DNA from: Progne subis subis
Lineage: Eukaryota; Chordata; Aves; Passeriformes; Hirundinidae
Direction of reading: 5' to 3'
Assembly: GCA_022316685.1 (NCBI GenBank)
Contig: JAKJHU010000132.1
Coordinates: 1,372,390-1,436,389, forward strand
DNA: 64,000 bases
Shown here: one piece after another, positions 1 through 12,800 of the stretch
Layout: every line of letters begins with the position of its first letter
How positions within the stretch are numbered: position 1 is the stretch's first letter
The notes under the pieces: generated by a model
The model's input: only the letters and a program-made list of their open reading frames with translations
The model's database searches: none
Told to the model about the DNA's origin: nothing
Made by a program: the position numbers and the translations under genes

Positions 1-3000
1 CTCTTCTACACAGAATGCCCCCAACTGGGAAGGGCTCCAGCAGCACCTCAGATGTTCTTTGGGACCACCTCGTGTTTCATCGCTCCTTGTTTCTGTCATA
101 TTTATTCCTATAGGCAGGAGTTTTTCTTTTGCATTGTTCTGGGATTCAGCACTTCCATTCCCATTCCCCTGGGTGTTAATGCCTGTATATAACATGTACC
201 TGTATGCTATAGCCTGGTTTCTGGTCTCATTCTCACTCCTTTTCAGAGCTGGTTTGAACTTGTCCAGTCCTGGGGGCTAAAGCAGGCTGTCAGCTCGAGT
301 GTGCAGCCAGCCAAGCAGCCCTCTCCACTGCTCTGTCTCCACTTCCACCATCATTTCTCTTGTGCTTGGATTTCGAACTTGGTTGTTTAATAGTTTATTG
401 TACTGCTCACTCAGGAACTTGTCCTGTAATAAATTGCAATGATAAGACCTCATGGCCACCCTGTGCCACTTAAAACTTACGGGGAAATTTTTTTCAGAAA
501 CAGTTGAACATATAGAAGTTACCAGCAGTGAAACCAATGTATTGACTTGCCTTTTCGTGAAGGAGTCACTTGGATATTTTCAGATTTGCTCACTTTCCAC
601 TCACACATTCCACCTCATAAGTTAAAAAAAGCAGATTTCATAAATTTGCACCAGAATTTTAATTTACTCCTCTGGGAAAAGGGGGAGCCATCACAGCATG
701 CACACTGGCTGAGCTGTGCTGTGGTGTGGAAGTGGAATTGGAATCCAGTTCCCCCACTGGGAGGTCACCTTCAAGGGAGAAAAATGTTATTTTAAATGCT
801 GACTTAATCACCGGCTTTTGGGGATGCTGTTTGGCCGAGGTGACCAGCAGTGAGTGTGTGCTGCTCTACCTGTTGCAGGCTGTTGAAAGGAAGAGTATGT
901 TCATTTAATGGATTTTAAGCAACATTATTCAAAGATCAACAAAAGGCATTCTGTGTTATATGAATAAAAGATTTTCCCGTGCTCCTAGTTTACCCTACAA
1001 TGCCCTCCAGTGTCATTGAAGTGCTGCCACCTGGCAGGGAGCTCTGGGCTCAGCTGCCACAGGGCCCGGCCAGAGGCAGTGCCAGGTGCTGCAGTGCAGC
1101 GCCAGCCACTGGTCAGGGTGGCCAGATGGACCTGCTCAGGGGTACAGGTGGAGCATGGAGGGGAACGAGAAATGAAGCACCCACTGAGCCCCTGCAGCCT
1201 CCAGCACTCGGTCAGACCTGGGAGCTGTTTGTCCACGTCTGCCACCCGCAGCCCTGGGGCAGCCCATGCTCAGTCCCTATTTTGGAACGTCCACAAATGT
1301 GTCAGGTGATAATTCTAAACCTCTGTCCTTCTTATATTGGTTTTAATTTAAAACTGGAACATCCCCACTGGTTTCCCAGCCTGTCTCACAGCAGCAACAA
1401 GTCTGTTTTGTGTTAAGTATCTTGCAAATGGTGTCACTCATAATGGATGTGATAATAAGCCTGTTACCTGTCCCTGATTGTAATACATGTAAATTACCAA
1501 CTATAATAGACCTGAAACTGAACCATTTAGTGTTAAATACAGAAATAATGAAAAGATCTTCAGTAAACTAGAAGGGGCAAAATTACTTTGTGTAATTATA
1601 TTTTGTTCTGCTTGTAGCTGCTAGATCATCATACTCTTACCAAACTGACAGGGTTTGGTAACATTTAGTAGGTGAGAAAATATACGTATAAATTGAAAAG
1701 ACTTGTTCCTTAATGAGTGAGTTTGACAGTCCATCAGTTACATCCAAGGCACAGAGGTGCCTCTTTCTGAGATGTCGTTCCACTGGCTCTGATTCAGTTA
1801 GAACTAAATTAATTGAGCTTCTTTTAAGAACAAATTCATTTGGTGTCTGCATTTATATTCGATATAATTCCAGGAATCCCTCTGTCTGTGTGCTGCTTAT
1901 CAGCAGCTCAGTGAGGCTGGTGTCCTGAGCACACAAAGACACCTTAGTGTTACTGCAGTTGTTCTGCAGGGTGGGAATCACACCCCAAGAATGGCAGCGC
2001 AAATAATTTTGTTCTAGAGTGTATGTAAATAATTTTGTGGCATGTTCTCATTAAAACAGAGTCTGGTATTATCTCCCCTTCCCCTGTCTCTGGCAGTTTA
2101 GGTTCAAAGCTGGGAACTGCAGAGGCTGGCACCTTCAGGTGCTGAATGGTTTGGAGTATGGAGTTATCTCCGGAGATTCCCAACTGTACCTTCACCTGGG
2201 TACTGCTGTGATGTAGCTTGACCTGTTCCTTGTCTCCAGGTGCATTCTGTAGCAGATCTCGTGTGGCATGTGAACTCTTTTGGTGACATTTCTGGCTTTA
2301 GAATATCCTTGTGTTTGGGGAGAGGAATGGCAATGAGGGTAGGAATGTTACATATATATATATGGCTGTTAAACTGGAGACACTGCAAGTCTGTGTGTTT
2401 GTGTATCTGCAATGAGCAAAGTATAACAGCACTAGTTCAAAAACCTTTATAGCCCTCTGTCTTTTGCTTTTTTTGGCTTTTTTTTTTTTTTAAATTCTAA
2501 AATTTTAAGATATAAGTCAACACCAGCAGCATTTTGTCATCAACTGATATAATTCATAAAATAAACTCACAAACCTTGCAAGCAAGTCTGCACCTCTCCT
2601 ACTTCTCTAGGTACAAGTTAGGAAGGTGTAGCTGGCCCAGTGGCCCCTGCCAGCAGCTCCCCTTCATTTATAGTGGGAGAATCTCATTGCCCAGCTGTCT
2701 TGGCTGCACCACCTTGGGATCTGGAGTCTGGCTGGATCCCTGTGAGTTCCACCTGGAACTGGAGGTAGTATGGATCCTGGCCAAGTGGCTCTCTGCAATC
2801 CCAGCATGGGTTCTTGCCCTCCCCAGTGCCCTCAGGAGAGAGGAGCTCAACGTCACTGGTTTGGGGCATTGGGAAGGTGGCTTTCAATTAGACCTGGGCA
2901 ACTCCTGTCCCTCTATCTCTCAGGATTGAGTAGGGAACTGTATGGCTACTTCCAGAGAAAGCATATTTGGGGGGAATCATGCCCCACTAATTTGCTGGGG

Positions 3001-6000
3001 AACACCTTGTGCCCAGGCATCACGATACAGAACTCTTTTCATAAGCAGCCTCTTGGTGGTAAGATCTCAGTGTGCCCTGTGGAATGAGTTACCAGTCAGG
3101 GCTCCTGTGGCTCTGAACTGGTAACAGGCCTTTATGTCATCATTGTAATTGAAATATTTTTGTCCAAGCCATGTTAGTGCAGTGGTAACCACAGAATGCA
3201 GTGACTGACTGGACCTTGGATGGGCAGGAGGCTGGTTGCTCCATGTAGAATCGTGCCATGTTTTAGGGAACAGTTGTGTGTGGTTTGTCATCTCTGTTGC
3301 ACATGAGGAACAGGACTAGCTGGAAGGAGAGCATTGCAGGGACTCTGGTAGAATTATAAAACTTTGAGTAGGGATGAGCTCCAGTGCTGTCAGAGTACAG
3401 AATGGTGTGGGAGCAGGGAATGACCCAGTATCCCTTTGCTCCTGCTGCAGAGTGGTCAGTCTGTAATGGTACACGTGTCTGCTCCTAGGGGCTTCCTGCC
3501 TGCTGGAGCACTCAGAATTTAAGATGAAAGCTTGTTTTCTGCCTTATTCATAATAAATGCAAGATTCTCCCCTGAAGCACTTGGCATGACTAATGTGCCA
3601 TATATTCTTGCTATCCCAGAGCAGCAGGTGAGTGCTTCTGCTAGACGGGTGCTTGCAGCACACCTTGGGCCACGCGCTGCCCAACAGTGTCGTCACCCGC
3701 ACAGATGAGCTGCCTGTACAGATGAGCGTGAGCTGGAGCCTTTTGCCGCAGTGCACCTTCAGAATGGCTTTGCTGTTACACTGCTTGATTTTCACAGAGA
3801 TGCTTTGAAACCATGTGAAACGTGTTTCTGTTGTTGTTGTTTTTGCTGCACTTTCCCCTTTAAAGCAATTACTGGCAACCGTCTGCAGGGGAGCCACCAT
3901 ATCACACCATGTGTGCTGGGAAATGCCGTGGCAACGTGCCCTGTGACTCGGAGCACTTGCAGGTTCTCAGGGACCTGAGGCCCATCTCCATCAATTAGCA
4001 CTGTGGTTCTTTTGCAATCCTGTGAGGGACCCAGGCTCCACTGCAGTGCGGGAGGTGGCAGAGCTCCAGGTGTGGTGCTGAGGTGCTGGGCAAATGCTCC
4101 ACAAATGACATTTGCAGACCTTTCCATAACTGTCGGCCTCAGGGAGAGCCATATTTCTTCCACACCAGGGCGTTCTGGGCTCCACCCATCCCCCCCAGCA
4201 CAGAGGGCTGCCTGTCAGTTCGATTGGTGGCACAGCAGCAGAAAATTATGCTGCGGAGAGGATGAGCTCTTGGTTTTGGCAGCAGGGGATCATCTGCCTG
4301 TTTGGATAAGGAGGAGGAACAGCAGCCCTGTATAGGTTGGTCCTGCTCCACCAAGGGAGCCCTGGCTCCCCTGGCTGCAGCGTGGACAGATGGCTGTGAC
4401 AGGGGCTGGCCATGGGGAGAGGGGCCCACAGACCCCAACGGTCACACGTGTGTTACATGGACCAATTTAAGATGGGCGCCACTGGAAAGTTGCCATCTCA
4501 GATGCTTTGGTTTATAAAAAACACATAAATCTGTGGTGACTGACAGGTACAGTTTAAGTACACCTGTTTAGTGAAGGACATATGTTACTAAAATTCCCCC
4601 AAAAGTTCTCGGTGAAATTCGTGCAGCAGTTGCGGTCACTAGACCATAAACGATGGTGAGCATTATCAATCAGATTGAGTTTCACACCTAAACTGCCAAA
4701 CACCGCATTTTAAAAGCACGGTAACTCTATCCTCTTCAGAGCTGGGGAGGACAATTAGGTGCAAAAAGGTCATCAGCCAACACGTCTCTGCTAACCTCAA
4801 TTTTATGGTCCTGGCTTTATTCTGCTTTGGTAAGTCCCAAACGTTTATGTTCTTGTATGTTTTCCAAACTGCTGTTGAAGTGTTAGGAGCAAACCCTTTT
4901 CGTGAACCATCTTTGGGCCCTATGATACAATCAGGAGAAAACTGTTTCTTGATGTTTCTTGCATTGAACAGTAAATTCAAAGATTTTCTGCAGGTCTCCC
5001 TAATCGGGTAGAGAAGGAATTGGCATGTGAACATGTAGCCAGCTTTGATGTCCCATGGGCTGGAAAGAGCTGTCTCCCTCTATAATTTGAGCTTCTCCAC
5101 TGGCCCGATGCCCTGAAAGCCCCTCTCTGGGTGGGCTGCACATCGCAGATGGGAGTTGCAGCAGGTCCATGCCAGCAGGCTGCATTAGGGTTCTTCTGGA
5201 GCCACAGGAACAGGCGTTTCAGTGAAGTGCTCTCTGTGGACCCTGGTGGTGTCCTGAGTGCCAGTCATGGCACTCGTGCCCTGTGGTGTTGGCACGACCC
5301 GTGGGCCATGGAGAGCAGCCAGGCACTTCTCCCCAGCTTGGCCACAAACCCACAAACTCTTTTTATTTGCCCACTGCATCAGCAGAGAGCACTGTTCTTT
5401 CCATGTATCAGTGATAGTATATAAATGCAGCCTAAATGTTTTTATTTTCAAACAGTACCATGGGGCAGAATGGGCTGGCCATTACCATCAGCAGGACTGG
5501 GGTCCTGAGAGTTTTGCTTGAGGTCAGAATGAAGTTAAGATTAATAAGCAGAAGTTCTGTATTTTCAGGATCTGCTTGATTCATCACCTTCTATATTCCC
5601 TTGTTTCTCAGCAGGGCAGTTTGATATGGTTTAGTGTCGTGTGTGTGTGCAGGGAGGGAAACAGTGGGCACATCCTGACCCTGGGATGGCTCAGGTCACC
5701 TGCAGAACCCAGATTATGAGGTCTTTGAAGGGTTTTCAAGGGTCATTATGTTTTAAACTGCATGCCTGAAACTGGCTCTGTGTTTTAGAGGTTAAACATA
5801 AGAGTGATGCTGGTGGGTGAGAGCTGCGTGCTGGGTGGTAGCCACCTCTCTGGTGAATTTTCAAAAGCTTTTGCCTTTTCAAAAGCTTTCTGCTTCTTCC
5901 TTTGCATCCTCCATCTGAAAGGATGTCCTGCATGTTTCCCTTTGCAGGACATCCTACTGCTGCAGTAAGATGTTGTGGTTTATTGCAAATAGCTGATGTT

Positions 6001-6233
6001 CACATTTTAATGTATTGGGGTTTTTTGAAACAGCCTTTATTGTGTGGTTGAAATGTTAAAATAATTGGTATGCTGATAAAACACTACTAGAAGCTCATAA
6101 TATTCAAATATTGAGATTTGATTGCTGTATTCAAATAGGACCTAAGTTCCTGCTCTCCCACAGTTTTTTATATATTCATGATCAATAATTCACACCTTGT
6201 CATGGCTCTCAATGTCATTATTTCATATGAAAT

Positions 6234-6262
6234 GAAAACAAAACAAAAAACAAAACAAAACA

Positions 6263-6293
<31 letters not shown>

Positions 6294-6338
6294 AAAAAAC
6301 CAAAAAAACTAACAACAACACCAAAACAAAAAAACCAA
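6234..6338. repeat. A-rich (AAAAC)n simple repeat
   Basis: Units of AAAAC and AAAAAC run almost without interruption for about 105 bases, with a few AAC and CC variants at the right end. It could be a simple repeat or a decayed poly-A tail of an old retroposon. I see no retroposon body on either side. Confidence 0.8.
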
Positions 6339-7794
6339 GCCTGTTTGTGTCTATCTAAAATATTTTGCTCTGGAGTTTTGCCTTGGCAGAAGCAAAATGT
6401 AAAATAATGCAGCTGTGGAGGAGTGGGTCAAATTGCCATACATATTAAAAGAGGAGCTTTTGATCAGCTCCTTTGAGGGTCTGATATAACTGTATTTATC
6501 TGCAGATCTCAGGGGTTGCCCCAAGCCCCCACATTGGGGTAACCCCTGAGCTCAGTTAATCAGGGTAGCCAGCTGTCCAGCTTTCCGCCAGGTTAGGGTT
6601 CAACCTCTCAGCCCATCCTCTGCAGCCAAGCCAGCTGAAGCAGTGGATTTGTGTGTTCTCTGCAGCGTTCCAGCCCTGAGGCTGCTCTAGTAAAACCAGC
6701 CAGGTGCTCAGGGCTCCCTTCCAGCTCTGCTCAGAGCTAGGGGGTTTCTGATCTATGGTTGCATTTTTAAACCAGTAGTTGATGTGGCAATTCATATAAA
6801 TTCTGCTTGGTGTTGGGGGCACCTTGGTTTCAGATGTGCTCTGCCCAAAGCTTGCAGGAGAGCCGTGACACAAAGGTTCATTGTGAGATTCTAATGTTTA
6901 TAACTCAGTGATATTTCAAGGTTGGCTCTTAGGCTGAAGGCACAGCATGTTTCTGTGGGGCATCTCTTACAGAAGTATTGCTCGAGGGATTTTCCAAACA
7001 GATGTGTTCCTACAGGGCAATACATAGGAAACCTTGTGATGCTTCTTTTACAGGACAGAGCTGTTTCTCAGAGTGTTTTTTTATAGCTTGATCATGATGC
7101 CTCCACATTCAAATTCCTGAACTTCAGTAAAATTTTGGTTGACTTTTTCTTTTTTTAGTGAATCCCAGCTGTTCTCCCAAATGTGTATATGTACTGAGAC
7201 ATGTATAGCAGGGAGATTAATTTCACTTTGCTGCAGTCACTTAGTTCTTTTTTTATTAAGCTGTGAGTACAAACAAGCACAGGCATCCCCCTTACTGCCC
7301 ATATGGTAGGAGCTGCTGTGCTCCTGCTGCCTCAGGGAGCCCAGGAGGGAGCCAAGCCAAGGTGGCTGGTGAGTGGAGCTGGGGTGTGTAGCACTAGGCC
7401 TCGCTTTGCTGGAGCTATCTGCATCTGCTGCTTTTGGCTTTTTCAGCATGCAGGAGAGGTGCTTAGCTGGGGTCTTCCTTGTGTGCCTCCAAAGCACCGC
7501 TGGATCTGCAGGGCTCTCCAGATCTTGGAATGTTCTTCCTCAGCTGCCTCTCCTGTAGCTGCTCAGCTGTTTGTCTGGGTGGTTTTTCCTAGTCTTTTGT
7601 TTGATGAACAGCATCCTGTAGCTCGTCAATAGGATTTTACCAGGTGCAGAGCAAACCTGGGCAGCATTTCCGTGCAGGATTTATCCAAAGCGGGCAGCCC
7701 TGTGCAGTGCTCAGCTGTGCTGCCGTGTGAGATGTGTAGAGCCGTTCGGGACCCAGCAGGGCGTTATCAGGCAGAGCATGAAAAGCCTTTTCTT

Positions 7795-8085
7795 GTCCCT
7801 CCGGCCTGGTTGGAAGCCCACGAGCAGCTTCAGCCGGGGCCGGGCAATGAATCGAGTGCTGCCGGCCAGCCCGCAGGCTCAGGTGGTCGCCAGCCCCCGG
7901 CGTCGCTGAGCCCTTTCAGCAATTTGTCACGCCCGGGTCCGCTCCCGCTGCGGCAGCACGTGCCAGCTCCGTGTTGGAGGGGCTGCTGCCAGACGGGCGC
8001 GCAGCCCCCGCCGCCCCCGGCCGGCGCTCGCCCGGCAGCACGCTCCGCACGGCCCTGGCAACAGCCGAGCGCCGAGGAATCAGCA
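7795..8085. promoter_or_regulatory. Intragenic CpG-rich block
   Basis: About 290 bases are far richer in G+C and CpG than the surrounding intron, with several GCCGGGG, CGCGC and CACGTG-type words. It sits inside the inferred RALGAPA2 intron, with no recognisable coding exon. CpG-rich intragenic blocks can be alternative promoters or developmental regulatory elements. Neither is shown here. An open frame of 140 codons overlaps it, which is expected in GC-rich sequence and has no recognised domain. Confidence 0.4.
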
Positions 8086-9732
8086 TCTCTATAATGAGCA
8101 GTGAATGGCATCCATCAGTCCCTTTAGAATTGGACCCAGGCGTGTGCCTCCCCTCCGAGGAAGTTTGGCAGCCTATTCATTAACAAGAGTCATCAGGAGT
8201 TCAGCCGATAAAGAGGAGGCAGCCCTGCAGGCCGCGGGCTGGCGCTGTCAGAAATGCGTTTTCCCGGGCTTAGGGCAAGGCAGGAAAACTGAGCAAATAA
8301 CACTGTCAGCAGGTGCAAAAGCTGAAATGCTGCCTATTGATTTTCTTTCTTCAGGTTTCCAGGGGAAGTTTATAAGAAAATTTATCACGTATAAATCGTT
8401 CTCTAGGAGCGTTAAACGCAAAATTTCTCCTTTCTTTCTCTTCCTTTTGTTGCCACCATGCCTGCAGGAACGAACTCGGGTGCAATGAGGACGTGCTTTG
8501 CTTATTCCCTTCGAGGTCAACACACTAGACCATCATCTCCTGGCTTTAAGCACTGCTTTTCTCTGATTTTTTTTTTTTAATATTGCTTCAGTGGTTTTGT
8601 TAATGTATGGCAAGTCACAAATAGCACTTCAATATTAATTAGTAATGCTTTTCAGTTCTAATTACCCTCACCTGTATTCTGTTGTCACTGGTGTTATTCT
8701 CCTGCTCCAAATTTCTAAATTCAGCTTGGCCTTTGCTCCCACTGAATAGCCTTGCGGAACTCGAGCGCATTTCCCCAAAGCAGAAACACAATGAGGTGCT
8801 GAAAACTTTTGTTTTCACTGAGGAAATGGAGAATGAGATGTCATTCTGGCTCCTTAGAGCCGTAATTCATAAAGTCATACGTGAGGCTCTCCAGCCCATT
8901 GTAGGTTGGTCCCAGGCGTTATCCTGTTATTGGAAGTGTATATTCACCTTCTGAGCAGACAGAAGCTGCACACAAAAGGGGAAGATTTGCTTTCTCCACT
9001 GTGAAAGGCTGCCGCAAGCAGGGGTCCTATTAAGACAGCTGGAAAGTTGCTTCAGCTTGTTACGCTTGTAAGTTTTATTGGTGACTGGTTTTTGATTACA
9101 CATTTGAATGCTGTGTGTTCCAGGTTGCCGAGTTTTAATTAAAAGGCAATAGTCTCGATGTTAGCTCGCTTTGTTGCCTGCATTATTCAGGCCATAATGC
9201 ATGCAAGTTGTAGGCTGGGTTTGTCCATTGTGCATCATTTATTTGATATACATAAGGTTGCACCTTCTAGCACCTGCCCTAAATATAACTGCCACACTTT
9301 TGGAATTGGTTTATTGTGCTTAATTTGTTCTAAGAAGTCCAGTGATCAAATAAAGGGGGTGGGGGGTATCCCTCTGTCCTATAGCTTTTTTTATCCAATC
9401 AAGTTACTTTTCTGGTTATTGGAACAGGAATACTGTGTGCCAGGAGCTTCTCACAGTGCCACAGCCTGTCTATGACGGTGGGTTTTGATCTAGGGCTTTG
9501 CTCCTGTGCTCAGCAGCTCCCAGGTCACAGCTTCTCAGTCAGGAAGTTCAAAAGGTATCACCCTAAATTTCTAGCCCTGAATGTATTCCCTCCTTTTTGC
9601 TCCCATTGAGCAGTTCTGGTCTGGTTTCCTGCCCGCTCCAGTCCAGTCAGTGTGGATGTGGGGCTGGTGATCAGGGATGCTGTGGGACAGCCTTGAGTTC
9701 TGCACACACCTTTCCTTAATGGGGCATTGCAG

Positions 9733-9854
9733 CTACGAGGAAAGAGCTCTGTACCTCGAAGCCATCATCCAGAACCACAAAGAAGTGATGACGTTTGAGG
9801 ATTTTGCCGCTCAGGTCTTCTCTCCCTCTCCCAGCTACTCCCTTGGTGGAACTG
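9733..9854 (+). CDS. RALGAPA2: RALGAPA2 penultimate coding exon (Ral GTPase-activating protein, catalytic alpha-2 subunit)
   Basis: RALGAPA2 forms a heterodimer with RALGAPB and stimulates GTP hydrolysis on RALA and RALB. This exon encodes the segment just after the RapGAP catalytic domain. It is preceded by a pyrimidine-rich tract ending TTGCAG and followed by the donor GTGAGT. It starts with one base that completes a split codon, then 40 codons, then one base (phase 2 in, phase 1 out). The peptide contains [20 protein letters not shown] and [17 protein letters not shown], which match the C-terminal block shared by the RALGAP alpha subunits ([18 protein letters not shown]). The reading beginning NHKEV favours RALGAPA2 over RALGAPA1, and the neighbouring INSM1 and CFAP61 genes agree. 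The catalytic Asn-thumb region lies upstream and is not in the window. Confidence 0.85.
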
Positions 9855-12800
9855 GTGAGTTTCTGCACATTATTCTTCTCTGTAGCTCAAAGAAGCAGTT
9901 GAGCAGCAGATGTACACCTGTATTTTGTAGATTAATGTTTGCAAATTTAAGAAGACTATTCTTCCCCTGAATCAACTAATGAATATCAAAAGGAATGATG
10001 ACATTCATTTTAATTTGTTTTGCATCAGAGCTATTCATACTGCTCCTTTCTTCATCTATCCTGTTAACCCCCAACTCCGGAGAGGTTAATGAACATTCTC
10101 ACGGTGATGGGCTCGGGCTCATTCAGGACTCTGGGTTCTTGCTGAGCTGGGAATATGTTGTTCAAAAGCGAGACCTGAATCGGGGCTCACTTATCAGAAA
10201 TAGCTCCTTGCAGGGGAAGCTGCTGCTAATGCTAAATGGGGATTATGCTGCTGAGCTACCAGGGTCGGGGATTAATGTACAAGAAATGCAGGAACGGGGT
10301 GCTGTTAGGGATTTGCAGCAGTGTGCAGGATGTGGGTGCATCCTGTCAATTCAGGCAAGTGCACTGCAGGCTGCCCTGCAGTACCTGGCCTGGAGCCTCT
10401 GCGGGGTTTGTGATGGGGGTGTAAGTGTGTGCATGCACATCAGTGCTCATCAGTCATTGGCCTGCTGAGAGATGATAGCATTGTGCCAAACTCTGGGAAT
10501 TTATTCCTCATGTGCCTTGTGCAGGGTGAGTTTAGTGTGCAGTCACAATCACTGCCTGGCTGGTTTGATTGAGTTTAAGTGAACCTCTCCTGAAAGGGAG
10601 CTTTGGCTCTGAAATGCATATTTCTAGTGCCTCCAAAATATGTTTTTATGTTTTTTTTCCATTATTCAGAAAGTATCTGGTCACCATGTGCTGAACTCGC
10701 TAACAAAAATTCCTTAATCCGTCATTGACACTCTTAGGGTGACACTGGCACTTTCTGATCATTCCCTGCTTCTCTTTTGGATTGCCGAATAGATTATTAC
10801 CAACCTGTATAAACGTTGCACGACATCTGCTCTCTTTAGCCCAACTTGTTAGCAGATATCTTCCATCTAAACTGAAACACTGAAGGAAGAAATTAAATTT
10901 GCTCACATAAATCACTTAGGAATAAAACCAGCTGTGCAGCATAGTCTGGCAGGCTGGCTCTGATCCTGGCTGCTCTTTGTGAGGAGATAAGAGGCCTGTG
11001 CTGGCCGGGCAGTGGTGGCCAGGAGCAGCAGGCAGAAGGCTTTGGAGATAAGCGCTGGCAGGAGGGGGGAGGAAGCCGGGGCCATTTACATAATCGCGCC
11101 TCTGTGTCCTGGATAGGCGTCAGGGAACACGGGGATGGATCTATTGATCTCTGCTGAACTGGAGTACTAAACAACGCTAGGAAAGCTTATAACTTAAAGC
11201 TTTGATTAATGTTTCCTACATTAAAAAGTAGAACAGCTGTGCATTAAATTATTTTATACACTCTGCCAAAAGTCTGAGACAAAAAAATTGTCCATTTCAA
11301 TAGGTGGCCAGGGCTGGTTGTTAGCACTTGAATCGTTTATCTGTCAATGTATCAGCAAATAGAAATGTAGATATAGTGACCTGTTTTAAATGTTTTGCTC
11401 TGTGCATAGTTGTGTTTGATTTTCATGTTTTTTTAGCACATGGTCTTGTGTCATATGTGGTTTGACAGGAAGACCCCTCCACAAACCCACATTCTGAAGG
11501 CTAAGCTGTGTATGCCAAACACATTTAAAGTGTTTCCCAGTAGCTGAGGATTTCAGAACACTGTTAAAGCAGGAGTACCTGGGTATGATTTCATTATTTT
11601 AATTGCTTTTAAGTGCAAAGCCTTCCCCACTCACATCCCGATTTTCAGATTTCTGAGCCTCAGAATTAATTTCTCACTCATGAACTGGGGGCCAGCCATG
11701 ACTTCTGGTGTCAGAATCTCTGCTTCAGTCTCCTCACATTACCTGCTGATTCTCCTGCATATTTAGTCAGTGATGAGCAGGGGCAGTGTCAGCTGTGGCC
11801 TTGGGGATGTGTTTTCCATCAGATGCCCCTCAGCAGTCAGCAGGGAGGGTGGAGGCAGCCCTGTCAGCTCCGCTGTTCCACAGCTAGGCCTGCTCCAGGA
11901 ATGGATCCACCTGTCCTGCACCTGCAGGAATCACCTGTCTGCCACTTAGGAATACAGGGGGCATTTTTCTATTCTGAAACAGAAAAAATGGAGTCAGGGA
12001 GCACTAAATTAAAAGAAGCACTTTCCCCTGAAGGAGTGTTCAGGCATCAGTACAGGCTACCCAAGCAGACACTGGGTTCCCCATATCTGGAAGTGTTCAA
12101 GAGGTGTCAGGACATGATTTTGGGGTGACGATGGTGGTGCTGAGTTGGCCACTGGACTTGTTGATCTCTTCCAGCCTTGATGATTCTGTAGGATGCATGG
12201 AGCTGGCACAGGTGGCAGTACAAGCCAGCAGGTACTGCTGGCTCTGCTGAGCATAAACTGATAAAGTAAATTTAAGATTAATTCTCATCTGATCTGATTC
12301 TTATAATGACCCTCAGGTGTGATCCTGTCAGTGTTGCGAATGCATGTGTGCAGCAGAGAGGGTCAGGGAGTAAGGGTGCTGCTTATCACAGTGCAGTGTG
12401 TTCTCAGGAGTTACCTCAGTGTAGGGAGAAATCGAACACAGCTCTCAGTGACATATTACTGGGGTGTCACTATGAGATAATTATCGGAACTGGATGTTTT
12501 TGTATTTTCTGATGCTGCCTCTGGGGATGCATCCCAAGACTCATGTGGGATACGGTTTTCCTGCCCTGGCTTAGTCTCCCTGTCACCATTCTTGCAGGTT
12601 CCACATTTTCTGCAGGAAAATTGTCCAGTTGATCTCCTTTGCTGTTTTGAGGAGCAGAGCCTTAAACTCCCTGTATGTATCACAGATAGCCCTGATATCT
12701 TCAGCATTGAAAATGCAGCCTCCTAGGCAGAATGGCCATCCCCAAACTCATTTAGGGGATGTGCAGATTAGGAACAATATCTGGGAATATGGCCCTTTGT

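Larger units (their letters stand above)
1..9732 (+). other. RALGAPA2: RALGAPA2 intron sequence (no exon recognised)
   Basis: This stretch lies upstream of the recognisable RALGAPA2 exon at 9733 and is most simply one large intron. I searched for the preceding RapGAP-domain exon, which in this family ends just before the YEER motif, and did not find it, so it is probably beyond the left edge. The open frames here are short, lack family resemblance and overlap on both strands. Notable contents are an A-rich (AAAAC)n tract near 6.2-6.3 kb, hairpins near 5.9 and 6.5 kb, a CpG-rich block at about 7.8-8.1 kb and a homeobox-motif-rich block at about 8.6-8.7 kb. An alternative is that part of the left end belongs to an unrecognised gene. 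Confidence 0.5.

Noticed and set aside
277..537. 86-codon minus-strand frame with protein-like composition
   Set aside because: No recognisable domain, no clear splice borders, and a length expected by chance in 64 kb.
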